From NCBI RefSeq assembly GCF_000686845.1, contig NZ_JMLS01000012.1, forward strand, positions 62,001-126,000: a stretch of DNA of 64,000 nucleotides, in the 5' to 3' direction. A program made the position numbers and the translations under genes. Of this stretch, positions 34,239 to 43,371 are shown piece after piece. The stretch's first letter is position 1. Each line of letters opens with the position of its first letter. Below the pieces are notes generated by a model. It was not told where the DNA came from and did no database searches. It saw only the letters and a list, made by a program, of their open reading frames with translations. The stretch is from Paenibacillus sp. UNC451MF. GTDB taxonomy: Bacteria > Bacillota > Bacilli > Paenibacillales > NBRC-103111.

Positions 34239-35584
34239 ATGAGACACGCAAAAAGGGAATTTACCGCCTCTATATTGACAGCTGTACTGCTGGTAACTGC
34301 AGTCACAGGCTGCTCCGGGGGGTTAAGGAGGCTGCAACGCCGAAGGCGGATTTAGTCAAGGATACGAACGGTGCTATAACGACTGATCCGGTCACTATTA
34401 CTTTTTATCGTCCAAGCACAGGTACGACGGAAGAACAATTCATGGATTTAATGGGCAATGCGATCAAGGCTAAATTTCCGAATGTGACGCCCAAGTTCAT
34501 TCCGTACGGTCAAGGAACGAATGTTGAAAAAGTTCTAACGGCGGGTTCTGAGATCGATATGTTAATTCTGAATATCAATCTCGTTGCCCAGTTTCCAAAA
34601 TACAACCTGATGCAGGATATTTCCGAGCTGATCAAAAAGAACAACTTCGATCTGAATCGATTGGAGCCAACGACGGTTGATTTTATTAATAAATTCACGA
34701 ATGGAAAAATGAATGCATTGCCGATATTCAGCACAGCTCAATCTCTGGTCTACAACAAGGACATCTTCGATAAATTCGGTGTCCCTTACCCGAAGGAAGG
34801 AATGACATGGGATGATCTTTACGAGCTTGCGAAAAAAGTGACGAAGTCAGACAACGGCGTTCAGTATTACGGCTTTGCCGGTTCGACGCCTTTCAGCTCG
34901 ATGGCCCGTGTGAACCAAAAATCGCTCGCATATGTAGATCCGAAAACGAATAAGTCGGCGGTTGCCAGTGAAGAATTCAAAAAGATCGTAGATAATTTCT
35001 TGAGATTTTACCGGATTCCTGGAGCTGAATTCCCTAAAGATAAGATGGGGAAAGAAGGAGATATGTTCTCCAAGGATCGTAATTTGGCTATGTACGTGGG
35101 TAATAGCAGTTTGCTGATCAACAGTGCAGTGAACATGAATGTCGATGCGATTTCACTGCCTTATTTCAGCGATACTATGGGAGTAGGGCCGCAAATGTAT
35201 CCTACCTACGCAGCGGTATCAAGTATCAGCAAGCATAAGGAGATCGCTTTTCAGATCCTTACATATTTGACGTCTAACGAAATGCAGGAGAAATTCGCTA
35301 AGGATGGTACGGGACTGCCGATAATTAAGGATCAAAAGATCATCGAGATGTTTGGTGCCGATCTGCAGCAGCTAAAAGGGAAGAACACGAAGTCGTTCTA
35401 TCCGCAAAAGCCAGCCTCTATCGCTATGAAAACACCGTATGATGATAAAATCGAAGGTAAGGTGAGTAATGCGTTTAAGGAAGTGGTCGGTGGAGAAAGT
35501 GATGTGAACACCGCATTCCGCAAGGCCGCGGAGCTGGCTGATGCTGATATTGAAGCTGCAATGAAGGCTTCTTCAGGAAAATGA
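34239..35584 (+). CDS. Extracellular solute-binding lipoprotein, family 1, with frameshifted signal peptide
   Basis: The long frame has no usable signal peptide. In the +1 frame, ATG 34239 (after GGGGAGAG) encodes MRHAKREF then TASILTAVLLVTAVTGCSGG, a perfect lipoprotein leader, which then hits the G6 tract at 34317-34322. One extra G there would join it to VKEAATPKADLVKD in the long frame. So the gene is frameshifted at a homopolymer: a real mutation, phase variation or a base-calling error. The mature part is a close paralogue of the proteins at 24563 and 47784 (FMDLMGNAIKAKFPNV, LVYNKDIFDKFGVPYPKEG, MTWDDLYELAKKVTK). No permease nearby. Confidence 0.8.
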
Positions 35585-35592
35585 TAAGGGAG

Positions 35593-35632
35593 TAACGGAG
35601 TAGGCGCCATCAAAGCGTCCTCCGTTATTTTT
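35593..35632 (+). terminator. Rho-independent terminator
   Basis: Stem TAACGGAG / CTCCGTTA with an inner GGCGC/GCGTC region, followed by six T residues. Confidence 0.82.
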
Positions 35633-35674
35633 TCGACCAGATTAGATGTGTGGTTGATAGGCATAGGTTCTTAT

Positions 35675-35733
35675 TTTTGTGCAAATATGCAACAGGATTG
35701 GATATTCAACCAGAATCTTCGTCTGCTTATAAT
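35675..35733 (+). promoter_or_regulatory. Promoter with TGCA-centred activator-type site before the fucosidase
   Basis: TTTTGTGCAAA at 35675-35685 and TATAAT at 35728-35733; the TGCA core starts 48 bases before the -10 box, exactly as at position 6 upstream of the PhyH gene, where the first 12 bases of the site are identical. Only a poor -35 match (TTCAAC) is present. Confidence 0.55.
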
Positions 35734-35780
35734 TAAAACAGCATGAAGCAATCGATAGATCCAGTATAGGAGGACAAGCG

Positions 35781-37049
35781 ATGATACCTAAATTTCATGA
35801 TGCGAGAGATGTATTTTTTGAACGGCGGTTCGGACTGTTTGTACATTGGGGGCTGTATGCCGTACCTGCTTGGCATGAACAAATATTGTGGCGTGGCAAG
35901 ATGAAACGCAAGGAATATGAGCAATTGATTCATCAATTTAATCCAACTGAGTTCGATCCGGATGCTTGGCTTGATTTGGTTGAAGAAGCGGGTATGCAGT
36001 ACGTTTGTTTTACGACGAAGCATCATGACGGGTTTTGCATGTGGGATACAGCCCAAACAGAATACAATATTATGAATACACCCTACGGGAAAGATATTTT
36101 GGGTATGCTGGCTGAAGCCTGCCATCGGAGAAATATACCGCTTAGTTTGTACTATTCTTGCCCGGATTGGCATCATCCGAACTATCCGAATCAAGGACGG
36201 CATCACGAAATGTTCGGTCCCCGCAGCGGTGACGAACCGGATATTGAGAAGTATTATGGTTTTGTCAAAAAGCAGCTGGAAGAGCTGCTCACCAAATACG
36301 GGACCATCTATCAACTATTCTGGGATGTCAATGTCGCGGAGTATTACGATCCGAGCATCAATGACTGGATTCGTACGCTTCAGCCGGGCATCCTCATTAA
36401 CGACCGTGGTCCTGGAAAAGGCGACTATAATACTCCAGAGAGGCATGTGCCGGAAGGCGGATCGTTCAGCAAGCCGACAGAGGCTTGCCAGTCGTTAGGC
36501 CGCGAAAGCTGGGGCTTCCGCACGGATGAAGATTACTATTCGCATAAGTTCCTTATGCAAAGTGTGGACAAGATTTTGGCAATGGGCGGAAACTATTTAT
36601 TAAATGTAGGGCCTAAGCCGGACGGAACGATCGCTGAAGAAAATGTGCAGGCGCTGCGTAAAATCGGCTCTTGGTATAACCTGGTGAAAGAGGCGTTTGA
36701 AGGGACAACTCCTGCTTCGGACATGGGAGGAAATGACGAAATTGTGATGGCCGGATCACAGCGTAAGGTCGAAAGGGATCATGTGCTGCTGACGCGGAAA
36801 GGAAACACGATCTACATACATTTATATCGCGATATCCAAAGTGCCTCTGTTGTGCTAAAGCCATTGGATGTTATGCCGCGCAAAGCCGTGTTGTTGAATA
36901 ATGGTCAAGAGCTTCCGTTTAGTGTGGATCTGTTGCCGTGGTATTGGAAGGAAAAGCCTTACCTTCGGATTCGCAATTTGCCTGTAAATGAACTGTCGGA
37001 TACGGTCATGGTCATTAAACTAGAGTTTGATGAAGAGGTCTGTGAATAG
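35781..37049 (+). CDS. Alpha-L-fucosidase, GH29 family
   Basis: 422 residues, cytoplasmic (no signal peptide). The GH29 pattern is complete: FERRFGLFVHWGLYAVPAWHE, FTTKHHDGFCMWDT (substrate-binding HH), YYSCPDWHHPNYPN, the candidate nucleophile D182 in YQLFWDVN, and ILAMGGNYLLNVGPKPDG near the barrel end. A small C-terminal beta domain follows from about residue 335. It removes terminal alpha-L-fucose from imported oligosaccharides by a retaining mechanism. AGGAGG lies 7 bases before the ATG. Monocistronic, convergent with aroC. Confidence 0.93.
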   Translation: MIPKFHDARDVFFERRFGLFVHWGLYAVPAWHEQILWRGKMKRKEYEQLIHQFNPTEFDPDAWLDLVEEAGMQYVCFTTKHHDGFCMWDTAQTEYNIMNTPYGKDILGMLAEACHRRNIPLSLYYSCPDWHHPNYPNQGRHHEMFGPRSGDEPDIEKYYGFVKKQLEELLTKYGTIYQLFWDVNVAEYYDPSINDWIRTLQPGILINDRGPGKGDYNTPERHVPEGGSFSKPTEACQSLGRESWGFRTDEDYYSHKFLMQSVDKILAMGGNYLLNVGPKPDGTIAEENVQALRKIGSWYNLVKEAFEGTTPASDMGGNDEIVMAGSQRKVERDHVLLTRKGNTIYIHLYRDIQSASVVLKPLDVMPRKAVLLNNGQELPFSVDLLPWYWKEKPYLRIRNLPVNELSDTVMVIKLEFDEEVCE

Positions 37050-37061
37050 AGAGTTGATGAA

Positions 37062-37097
37062 GAAACCCGGCATTTCTACCAAGGAATGCTGGGTTTC
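37062..37097. terminator. Bidirectional hairpin between fucosidase and aroC
   Basis: 13-base-pair stem GAAACCCGGCATT / GAATGCTGGGTTTC. T runs are poor on both sides. Confidence 0.6.
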
Positions 37098-37108
37098 GTA
37101 TGACATTT

Positions 37109-38164
37109 TTAGCTGTGTAGTGCTGTCTGCCGTTTGCAATGGTCCTCAACAACCAGACAGGCCATTGCTTCGATGACGGGTACAATTCTGGGGCAGATAC
37201 ATGGATCGTGCCTTCCTTCGGTTACGATAGTTTGTTCTTCTCCGTTGATGCCGACTGTTCGTTGAGGGACGGAGATCGAGGAAGTCGGCTTAATAGCTAC
37301 ACGGAATACGATCTCATCTCCTGTACTGATGCCGCCAATGATGCCTCCGGCATGATTGCTTATGAACCCGGAGGCATCCATAGCATCGTTGTGTTCACTG
37401 CCGAGCATGGATGCAGCGGCGAAGCCTGCTCCGAACTCGATCCCCTTCACAGCGCCGATGGAGAGCATTCCTTTGGCAAGATCGGCATCGAGCTTGTCAA
37501 AGACAGGCTCTCCAATTCCAGGCAATACCCCGCGAATTCTGCATTCCACGATACCACCACAGCTGTCTCCGGCAGCAGCCAAAGCTTCGATCTTCTTAAT
37601 CATCCGAATTGCAGCATCAGGATCGGCTGCCCGTACGGCATTGCGTTCAATTTCACTTTCGATCATTTGGGTACTTGTGATGCCTCCGATTTCCTTCGTG
37701 TAAGCGACTACACGGATACCTCGCCTCTCAAGAAGCTTCCGGGCTACCGCCCCTGCGGCGACTCTGCCGGCAGTTTCTCTGCCCGAGGCTCTTCCGCTTC
37801 CCCGGTGATCCCGGATCCCATACTTCTGCAAATAAGTAAAGTCGGCATGTCCGGGCCTAAAGGCCAGCTTGATATCGTCGTAAGCTGACGGTCTCATATC
37901 TTTGTTATATAAAATGATAAACAATGGGGTGCCAGTTGTTTTACCTTCAAACATCCCAGATAAAATATGAACTTGATCGTATTCGCGTCTAGGGGACGTG
38001 ACTGACGATTGACCGGGCTTCCTTCGATCCATCTGGACTTGAATATAGGCTTCATCTATTTCCACTCCGGGCGTCACTCCGTCAATAATGACTCCAACTG
38101 CTTCTCCGTGGGATTCTCCGAAAGTCGTTATTTTAAACGCATCACCGAATGAATTTCCTGCCAT
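37109..38164 (-). CDS. aroC: Chorismate synthase
   Basis: 351 residues. Converts 5-enolpyruvylshikimate-3-phosphate to chorismate with reduced FMN. Seen: [15 protein letters not shown], the [19 protein letters not shown] block, [27 protein letters not shown] (flavin/phosphate site), and [20 protein letters not shown] near the C-terminus. The usual C-terminal end is present. AAAGGAGC on the minus strand sets the ATG. It stands alone, outside any aro cluster in view. Length fits the short bacterial type more than the 390-residue Bacillus AroF type. Confidence 0.95.
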   Translation of the reverse strand: MAGNSFGDAFKITTFGESHGEAVGVIIDGVTPGVEIDEAYIQVQMDRRKPGQSSVTSPRREYDQVHILSGMFEGKTTGTPLFIILYNKDMRPSAYDDIKLAFRPGHADFTYLQKYGIRDHRGSGRASGRETAGRVAAGAVARKLLERRGIRVVAYTKEIGGITSTQMIESEIERNAVRAADPDAAIRMIKKIEALAAAGDSCGGIVECRIRGVLPGIGEPVFDKLDADLAKGMLSIGAVKGIEFGAGFAAASMLGSEHNDAMDASGFISNHAGGIIGGISTGDEIVFRVAIKPTSSISVPQRTVGINGEEQTIVTEGRHDPCICPRIVPVIEAMACLVVEDHCKRQTALHS

Positions 38165-38293
38165 TTGTATTTGCTCCTTTTTCGAACTGTATGAAGTAAT
38201 GAATAAGGCAATTATAAAGCCCTTTTTGAAATAGATGAAATAACAATAACTAGATAATGATATAGATTAAATTAATACCACGAATAACATTAA

Positions 38294-38310
38294 TGTTATG
38301 TTATATGACA
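38294..38310. promoter_or_regulatory. TnrA/GlnR box 1 upstream of nirB
   Basis: TGTTATGTTATATGACA fits TGTNA-N7-TNACA exactly and the full 17-base TnrA consensus with one mismatch. It lies in the long aroC-nirB divergent region. Confidence 0.7.
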
Positions 38311-38506
38311 TTAAAATATCTTGTGGATTTTCGAAAAACGAGTTGGTAGTTAATGAAAACGAATTCAATAGATTAAAGACGAACGATTTAATGAAATTGA
38401 ACAAGTAATGTACGTATTGTTAAAAAATATTTTTAAAAAAAGTGGAATTATTTTTAAAAATGTATTGTATTATCCGTTTTCCACGGTTAAATTATAAGTA
38501 TTAACA

Positions 38507-38523
38507 TGTAATAAAACATAACA
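38507..38523. promoter_or_regulatory. TnrA/GlnR box 2 upstream of nirB
   Basis: TGTAATAAAACATAACA also fits TGTNA-N7-TNACA, with one mismatch to the full consensus. It is about 85 bases before the nirB start, so it may lie close to the transcription start; box 1 is 213 bases upstream of it. Confidence 0.7.
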
Positions 38524-38607
38524 TTTAATTGATGGTGAGATGATTATTTGGAGATTTTTTAAAAAAACGAGTTAGATTACATGACATTTAATGAGGAGCG
38601 GATAGGT

Positions 38608-41043
38608 ATGAGAAAGAAGCTAGTCTTAATCGGAAATGGCATGGCGGGAGTGAACGCTATTGAACAACTACTGAAGCTTGCGCCAAATGAATATGATATC
38701 ACCGTATTCGGAAGTGAGCCGCATCCGAACTACAATCGAATATTGTTATCTTCCGTGCTAGCTGGGGATGCAGATATACAAGATATCGTAATCAATGACT
38801 GGAATTGGTACAAAGATAACGGAATCACTCTTCATGCGGGACAGACGGTGAATCATATCGACACTCAGCGTAAAATCGTGAAAACAGTCAGCGGGATTGC
38901 GGCAGCTTACGATGATTTGATCCTGGCAACCGGCTCGCTTCCTTTCATGCTTCCTCTACCTGGTGCAGATAAAGAAGGTGTTATTGCTTTTCGTGATATT
39001 CAGGATTGTCAGACTATGCTGGAAGCATCCAAAACCTATAAGAAGGCTGTTGTTATAGGAGGCGGTTTACTGGGGTTGGAAGCGGCTCGAGGCTTGCGTA
39101 ACTTAAATATGGATGTATCCGTCGTTCATATTTTTAAATATTTGATGGAACGGCAATTGGATGAAACGGCTTCACGTATGCTGCAATCGGAATTGGAAGC
39201 ACAAGGGATGCGGTTTTTACTTGAGAAAAATACGGACTCCATATTGGGCAAGAAACGAGTGACCGGGGTCCGGTTTAAAGACGGCAGCGAAGTTGAAGCG
39301 GATCTTGTCGTGATGGCCGTTGGCATACGCCCGAATGTCGCCTTGGCTAAGGAAAGTGGAGTAGAAGTAAATCGGGGCATTGTAGTCAATGATTACATGG
39401 AGACGAATGTGCCACATGTATATTCCGTGGGTGAGTGTGCGGAGCATCGCGGTGTTGCTTATGGATTAGTGGCTCCTCTATATGAGCAGGGTGGAGAATT
39501 GGCCAAGAGGCTGGCAGGAGTCGCGTCACCGGGTTATCAAGGTTCAGTAGTGTCCACTAAGCTCAAAGTATCGGGAGTTAATGTCTTCTCTGCAGGGCAG
39601 TTCTCGGATGAGCCGGGTACGCGTTCGGTGCGGGTTCAGGATGATTTTGAAGGTGTTTATAAGAAGGTTGTCATCAAGGAAGGTAAAGTGATAGGCTCCG
39701 TTCTTTTCGGCGATACGAGTGAGGGCTCCAAACTCTTCGCTATGATTCGAAACGGGGAGGATGTAACGGGAAAAGAGAAGCAGTTGCTCCTTGGAGACAG
39801 TGCCGGAGGCAGTGCGAAATCCGGAACCGATTATGTGGCTTCCTTGCCGGATAGTGAAATTATTTGCGGCTGCAACGGTGTGTCCAAAGGAACGATCATA
39901 GGCGCGATTCAAGAGAAGGGCTGCACTAGTGTTAATGAGATCAAGGCTTGCACCAAAGCTTCCGGTTCTTGTGGAGGCTGTAAACCGTTAGTTGCAGATC
40001 TTCTGACACTCACCCTGGGAGCGGATGGAGTCAAGACGGTCAAAGAAGGAATTTGCGGATGTACAGAGCACTCGCGTGATGAAGTGGTGGAAGCGATTCG
40101 CGGCATGCATTTAACAACGACGAAGGAAGTTATGAATGTGCTGGAATGGAAGACGGAGGAAGGGTGCTCCAAGTGCCGGCCGGCGTTGAACTATTATTTA
40201 GGAATGATTTGGCCGGAGGAGCATGAAGATGAGAAAGAATCGCGCTTCGTCAATGAGCGCAATCATGCCAACATTCAAAAGGATGGCACCTATTCCGTTG
40301 TACCGAGAATATATGGGGGAGTAACTTCTCCTCAGGAGCTAAAGCGAATTGCTGAAGTAGCTGAAAAGTACGAAGTGCCAATGGTCAAATTTACAGGCGG
40401 ACAACGGATCGACCTGCTTGGTGTGAAAAAAGACGATTTGCCGAAAATGTGGGCGGATCTTGACATGCCATCCGGCTATGCGTACGGAAAAGCTTTAAGA
40501 ACCGTGAAGACGTGCGTGGGATCGACCTTCTGTCGATTTGGAACTCAGGATTCTATAGGAATGGGGATACAGCTCGAGAAAAAATTCGAGCGTTTGAACA
40601 CTCCAGCCAAGGTCAAGCTAGCGGTTTCCGGTTGTCCTCGAAATTGTGCCGAATCTTCCATTAAAGATTTCGGGGTCATTGCTATCGATGGCGGCTGGGA
40701 GCTGCACGTAGGAGGTAACGGGGGAGTGAAGGTAAGAGCAACGGATTTACTCTGCAAGGTGAAGACCGAAGAAGAAGTGCTGGAATGGGCAGGGGCCTTC
40801 TTGCAATATTATCGGGAGGAAGCCAAGTGGAACGAACGGACTAGCGAATGGGTACAGCGTGTAGGCGTAGCATCCATTGCTGCGGCGCTTGAGAAGAAGG
40901 AAGATAGGGAAGTTCTAGTGGAGCGTATCGAGAAGACGCTCAGCCTAACGACCGACCCATGGAAAGAAATTATTGAGAAAGACAAACTTCGAGCTACTTT
41001 CGAAGAGCTGCAAGCCAAAGATATGGCTCCAGTCGAAAAATAA
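38608..41043 (+). CDS. nirB: Assimilatory nitrite reductase [NAD(P)H] large subunit
   Basis: 811 residues, reduces nitrite to ammonium with NAD(P)H. Domain order: FAD/NAD-binding (LVLIGNGMAGVNAIEQLL, then VVIGGGLLGLEAARGL), BFD-type [2Fe-2S] repeats (IICGCNGVSKGTI, GSCGGCKPL, ICGCTEH, GCSKCRPAL), ferredoxin-like half-domain (VVPRIYGGVTSPQELKRIAE), then the siroheme-[4Fe-4S] ligands C636 and C642 (TCVGSTFCRFG) and C676 and C680 (SGCPRNCAES). ATG 38608 follows GAGGAGCGG; ATG 38581 lies upstream of that site. First gene of nirB-nirD-nirC-cobA. The TnrA/GlnR boxes point to nitrogen control. Confidence 0.95.
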   Translation: MRKKLVLIGNGMAGVNAIEQLLKLAPNEYDITVFGSEPHPNYNRILLSSVLAGDADIQDIVINDWNWYKDNGITLHAGQTVNHIDTQRKIVKTVSGIAAAYDDLILATGSLPFMLPLPGADKEGVIAFRDIQDCQTMLEASKTYKKAVVIGGGLLGLEAARGLRNLNMDVSVVHIFKYLMERQLDETASRMLQSELEAQGMRFLLEKNTDSILGKKRVTGVRFKDGSEVEADLVVMAVGIRPNVALAKESGVEVNRGIVVNDYMETNVPHVYSVGECAEHRGVAYGLVAPLYEQGGELAKRLAGVASPGYQGSVVSTKLKVSGVNVFSAGQFSDEPGTRSVRVQDDFEGVYKKVVIKEGKVIGSVLFGDTSEGSKLFAMIRNGEDVTGKEKQLLLGDSAGGSAKSGTDYVASLPDSEIICGCNGVSKGTIIGAIQEKGCTSVNEIKACTKASGSCGGCKPLVADLLTLTLGADGVKTVKEGICGCTEHSRDEVVEAIRGMHLTTTKEVMNVLEWKTEEGCSKCRPALNYYLGMIWPEEHEDEKESRFVNERNHANIQKDGTYSVVPRIYGGVTSPQELKRIAEVAEKYEVPMVKFTGGQRIDLLGVKKDDLPKMWADLDMPSGYAYGKALRTVKTCVGSTFCRFGTQDSIGMGIQLEKKFERLNTPAKVKLAVSGCPRNCAESSIKDFGVIAIDGGWELHVGGNGGVKVRATDLLCKVKTEEEVLEWAGAFLQYYREEAKWNERTSEWVQRVGVASIAAALEKKEDREVLVERIEKTLSLTTDPWKEIIEKDKLRATFEELQAKDMAPVEK

Positions 41044-41069
41044 GTGTGTTGATGAATAGGAGGAAGCTC

Positions 41070-41405
41070 ATGAAAAGAATTATAGTAGCCCACGAATCGG
41101 AAATTATGGAAAGAAGAGCAAGGGTCATCCATATCGATGGGGTAGAGATCGCGATATTTAAACTATCGGATGGAGGTTTTAGAGCCATCGAGAACCTCTG
41201 TCCACATAAGCACGGAAAGCTGTCTGAAGGAATTGTGTGCGATCACCACGTATTTTGTCCCCTTCACGATTGGAAAATCGATCTGAATGACGGCATCGTG
41301 CAAGCGCCAGATGAAGGCTGTGTAAAAGCTTATCAAATTGAAGTTGATAAGGATACAAGGAACGTCATCTTGGTAGTCGACAGCCCTGATAGTATCGCTT
41401 CATAA
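41070..41405 (+). CDS. nirD: Nitrite reductase small subunit (Rieske-type)
   Basis: 111 residues. Rieske [2Fe-2S] ligands are present as CPHKHG (C-x-H) and CPLHDW (C-x2-H); many NirD proteins have lost them, so this is the iron-sulfur-binding kind. AGGAGG sits 6 bases before ATG 41070; the upstream in-frame start is rejected because it precedes that site. Partner of NirB, 26 bases downstream of it. Confidence 0.92.
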   Translation: MKRIIVAHESEIMERRARVIHIDGVEIAIFKLSDGGFRAIENLCPHKHGKLSEGIVCDHHVFCPLHDWKIDLNDGIVQAPDEGCVKAYQIEVDKDTRNVILVVDSPDSIAS

Positions 41406-41437
41406 TCATCCCAAAGGTTTAAAGGAGTTGTCCAACT

Positions 41438-42259
41438 ATGGATTATGTCAAACCGGAGCAGGTTGTTGAACAGATGGTTCAAGCGGGTGTGAGTAAGGCC
41501 CTTCTATCTAAAAAAGATTTGCTGATCCGAGGATTTTTAGGTGGGGCTATATTGGCCTTTGCCACGACGCTTGCTTTTACTGCTACGGCTCAAACGAAAC
41601 TGGGGCTCGTCGGAGCCCTGGTATTCCCGGTAGGCTTCGTGATGATCGTACTGCTAGGTTTGGAGCTCGTCACTGGGAGCTTCGCTCTCATCCCATTAGC
41701 CGTTCTTAATAAGAAAGTTACGGTTAGGAACATGCTGAACAATTTTTTGTGGGTTATCATTGGGCATTTAGCAGGCTCGGTGGCCTATGCGGCTCTCTTT
41801 TATGCGGCGGTAACGAACTTTGGGCATGTGGGAGATAACGCCGTCATCCAAACGATTATAAAGACGGCTGAGACTAAAACGAACGCCTATTCAAGCATAG
41901 GATTCGATGGGATGGTAGCTGTTTTCGCCAAAGCTGTACTGTGCAACTGGATGGTCACGCTGGGCGCGGTCATGGCCATGACCTCTCAATCGACATTAGG
42001 CAAAATCGCTGCAATGTGGCTTCCGATTATCACTTTTTTCGCACAAGGCTTTGAGCATGCAGTGGTCAATATGTTCGTCATCCCAGCTGGTATGATGTAT
42101 GGCGCCAATGTATCCTTTGGGGGCTGGTGGCTGTGGAATCAAATCCCTGTGCTGGTAGGCAATTTTGTTGGTGGGATCTTGTTTACAGGATTGCTGTTGT
42201 ACTTTACCCATATGCGAAAGGATGCGAGTGTTAACTCAAAGCATTCTAAGGCAGCGTGA
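41438..42259 (+). CDS. nirC: Formate/nitrite transporter family channel (NirC-like)
   Basis: 273 residues with six membrane segments of the FNT fold. Signature regions: GFLGGAILAFATTLAFTA, VGFVMIVLLGLELVTGSFA, the half-helix break near NNFLWVIIGHLAGSV, and FGGWWLWNQIPVLVGNFVGG with the conserved N-x-x-G-x-x-G end. Located after nirBD, so nitrite uptake or export is its likely job. AAAGGAG precedes the ATG. Confidence 0.9.
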   Translation: MDYVKPEQVVEQMVQAGVSKALLSKKDLLIRGFLGGAILAFATTLAFTATAQTKLGLVGALVFPVGFVMIVLLGLELVTGSFALIPLAVLNKKVTVRNMLNNFLWVIIGHLAGSVAYAALFYAAVTNFGHVGDNAVIQTIIKTAETKTNAYSSIGFDGMVAVFAKAVLCNWMVTLGAVMAMTSQSTLGKIAAMWLPIITFFAQGFEHAVVNMFVIPAGMMYGANVSFGGWWLWNQIPVLVGNFVGGILFTGLLLYFTHMRKDASVNSKHSKAA

Positions 42260-42354
42260 TCGTTTGAAATGAGATCGCCCTCAAAGCGGGTGGTGATCCA
42301 TCGGACTTTTTTCCACTATTATAGCCTGATTTGAGGTGCTGCTTTATCGAGACG

Positions 42355-43110
42355 ATGAATGGTAAAGTGTTTTTTGTTGGAGCAGGCCCGGGTGATCCGG
42401 ATTTAATTACAGTTAAAGGCTTAAGATGTATACAAACCTCCGATGTGATTCTATATGACCGGTTAGCCAACCCGGAATTGCTGAAATATGCTCAACCCCA
42501 TGCAGAACTCATTTACTGCGGGAAGCATCCGAATCATCATATGATGGCGCAGGAGCAAATCAATGAACTTATTGCCCAAAAAGCACTTGAGGGGAAACTT
42601 GTTACCCGCCTAAAAGGTGGAGATCCCTGCATATTCGGGCGTGTTGCTGAAGAGGCGGAGATTCTGGTGGAGAATGGTATCGCCTACGAGATTGTTCCTG
42701 GAATTACTTCCGGCATAGCAGCACCAGCCTATGCAGGTATCTCCGTTACACAGCGGAAAGTAGCTACAACGTTCACCATGGTAACCGGGCATTTATGTCA
42801 GGAGGATACATTGTCTCCAGAGAAATGGCAAGCGCTGGCTACCGGCACGGATACGATCGCATTCTACATGGGGATGGGTAATATCGCTTATTTATGTGAG
42901 GAGCTTATCCATTATGGGAAAAATCCAGAGACACCTGTTGCCGTCATATCCTGGGGAACTAGCGCAGAGCAAAGAACGGTCACGGGATGCTTAACAACGA
43001 TTGCTACAACGGTTCAACAGCACAAAGTGCCAAATCCCGCGATTATTTTGATTGGCGAAGTGGTTAGAATGAGAGATAAGCTTGCCTGGTTTGAGGAGAA
43101 AACAGGATAA
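42355..43110 (+). CDS. cobA: Uroporphyrinogen-III C-methyltransferase (SUMT)
   Basis: 251 residues. Methylates uroporphyrinogen III at C2 and C7 with SAM to give precorrin-2, the precursor of siroheme needed by NirB. Motifs: VFFVGAGPGDPDLITVKGLR (SAM loop), YDRLANPELL, RLKGGDPCIFGRVAEEAEIL, EIVPGITSGIAAPAYAGI, and FYMGMGNIAYLCEEL. It is the stand-alone methyltransferase without a CysG-type oxidase/ferrochelatase part. The ATG has no strong ribosome binding site; GAGGTG lies 17 bases away, so coupling to nirC may matter. End of the nir operon. Confidence 0.93.
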   Translation: MNGKVFFVGAGPGDPDLITVKGLRCIQTSDVILYDRLANPELLKYAQPHAELIYCGKHPNHHMMAQEQINELIAQKALEGKLVTRLKGGDPCIFGRVAEEAEILVENGIAYEIVPGITSGIAAPAYAGISVTQRKVATTFTMVTGHLCQEDTLSPEKWQALATGTDTIAFYMGMGNIAYLCEELIHYGKNPETPVAVISWGTSAEQRTVTGCLTTIATTVQQHKVPNPAIILIGEVVRMRDKLAWFEEKTG

Positions 43111-43117
43111 TTAATAG

Positions 43118-43163
43118 AAGGATCGGCTTGAGGCGTATGCTTCATGGACCGATTCTTTTTTTG
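43118..43163 (+). terminator. Rho-independent terminator of the nir operon
   Basis: Stem AAGGATCGG / CCGATTCTT with an inner GAGGC/GCTTC helix, then TTTTT. Confidence 0.82.
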
Positions 43164-43280
43164 TTTAGATACATGCAGAACAGTGAACGAAAATATGTTT
43201 TATATGAAACTTTTTTCGAGAAAAAAATGCAAGATTAATGTAATATTTTACAGTATAATGGTAGATTCCTACTTTTTGTA

Positions 43281-43334
43281 TTCTTAATAAAAGATTGCTT
43301 AACCATACAACGGAAAACGATCTTTTATTAAGAA
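43281..43334. repeat. 15-base perfect inverted repeat between convergent cobA and ecf genes
   Basis: TTCTTAATAAAAGAT (43281-43295) and ATCTTTTATTAAGAA (43320-43334), separated by 24 bases. No T run follows on either strand in terminator position. It may be an operator, a transcription end structure or the remnant ends of a small element. Confidence 0.6.
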
Positions 43335-43371
43335 ACACCTTACTTGCGAAGATCGTAGTAGGACAAAAAAT

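Noticed and set aside
35733-36314. 193-codon minus-strand frame over the fucosidase
   Set aside because: Antisense to a well-supported GH29 gene and without a ribosome binding site.
37139-37888. 249-codon plus-strand frame
   Set aside because: It is the antisense shadow of aroC, with low-complexity Ser/Asp composition and no ribosome binding site.
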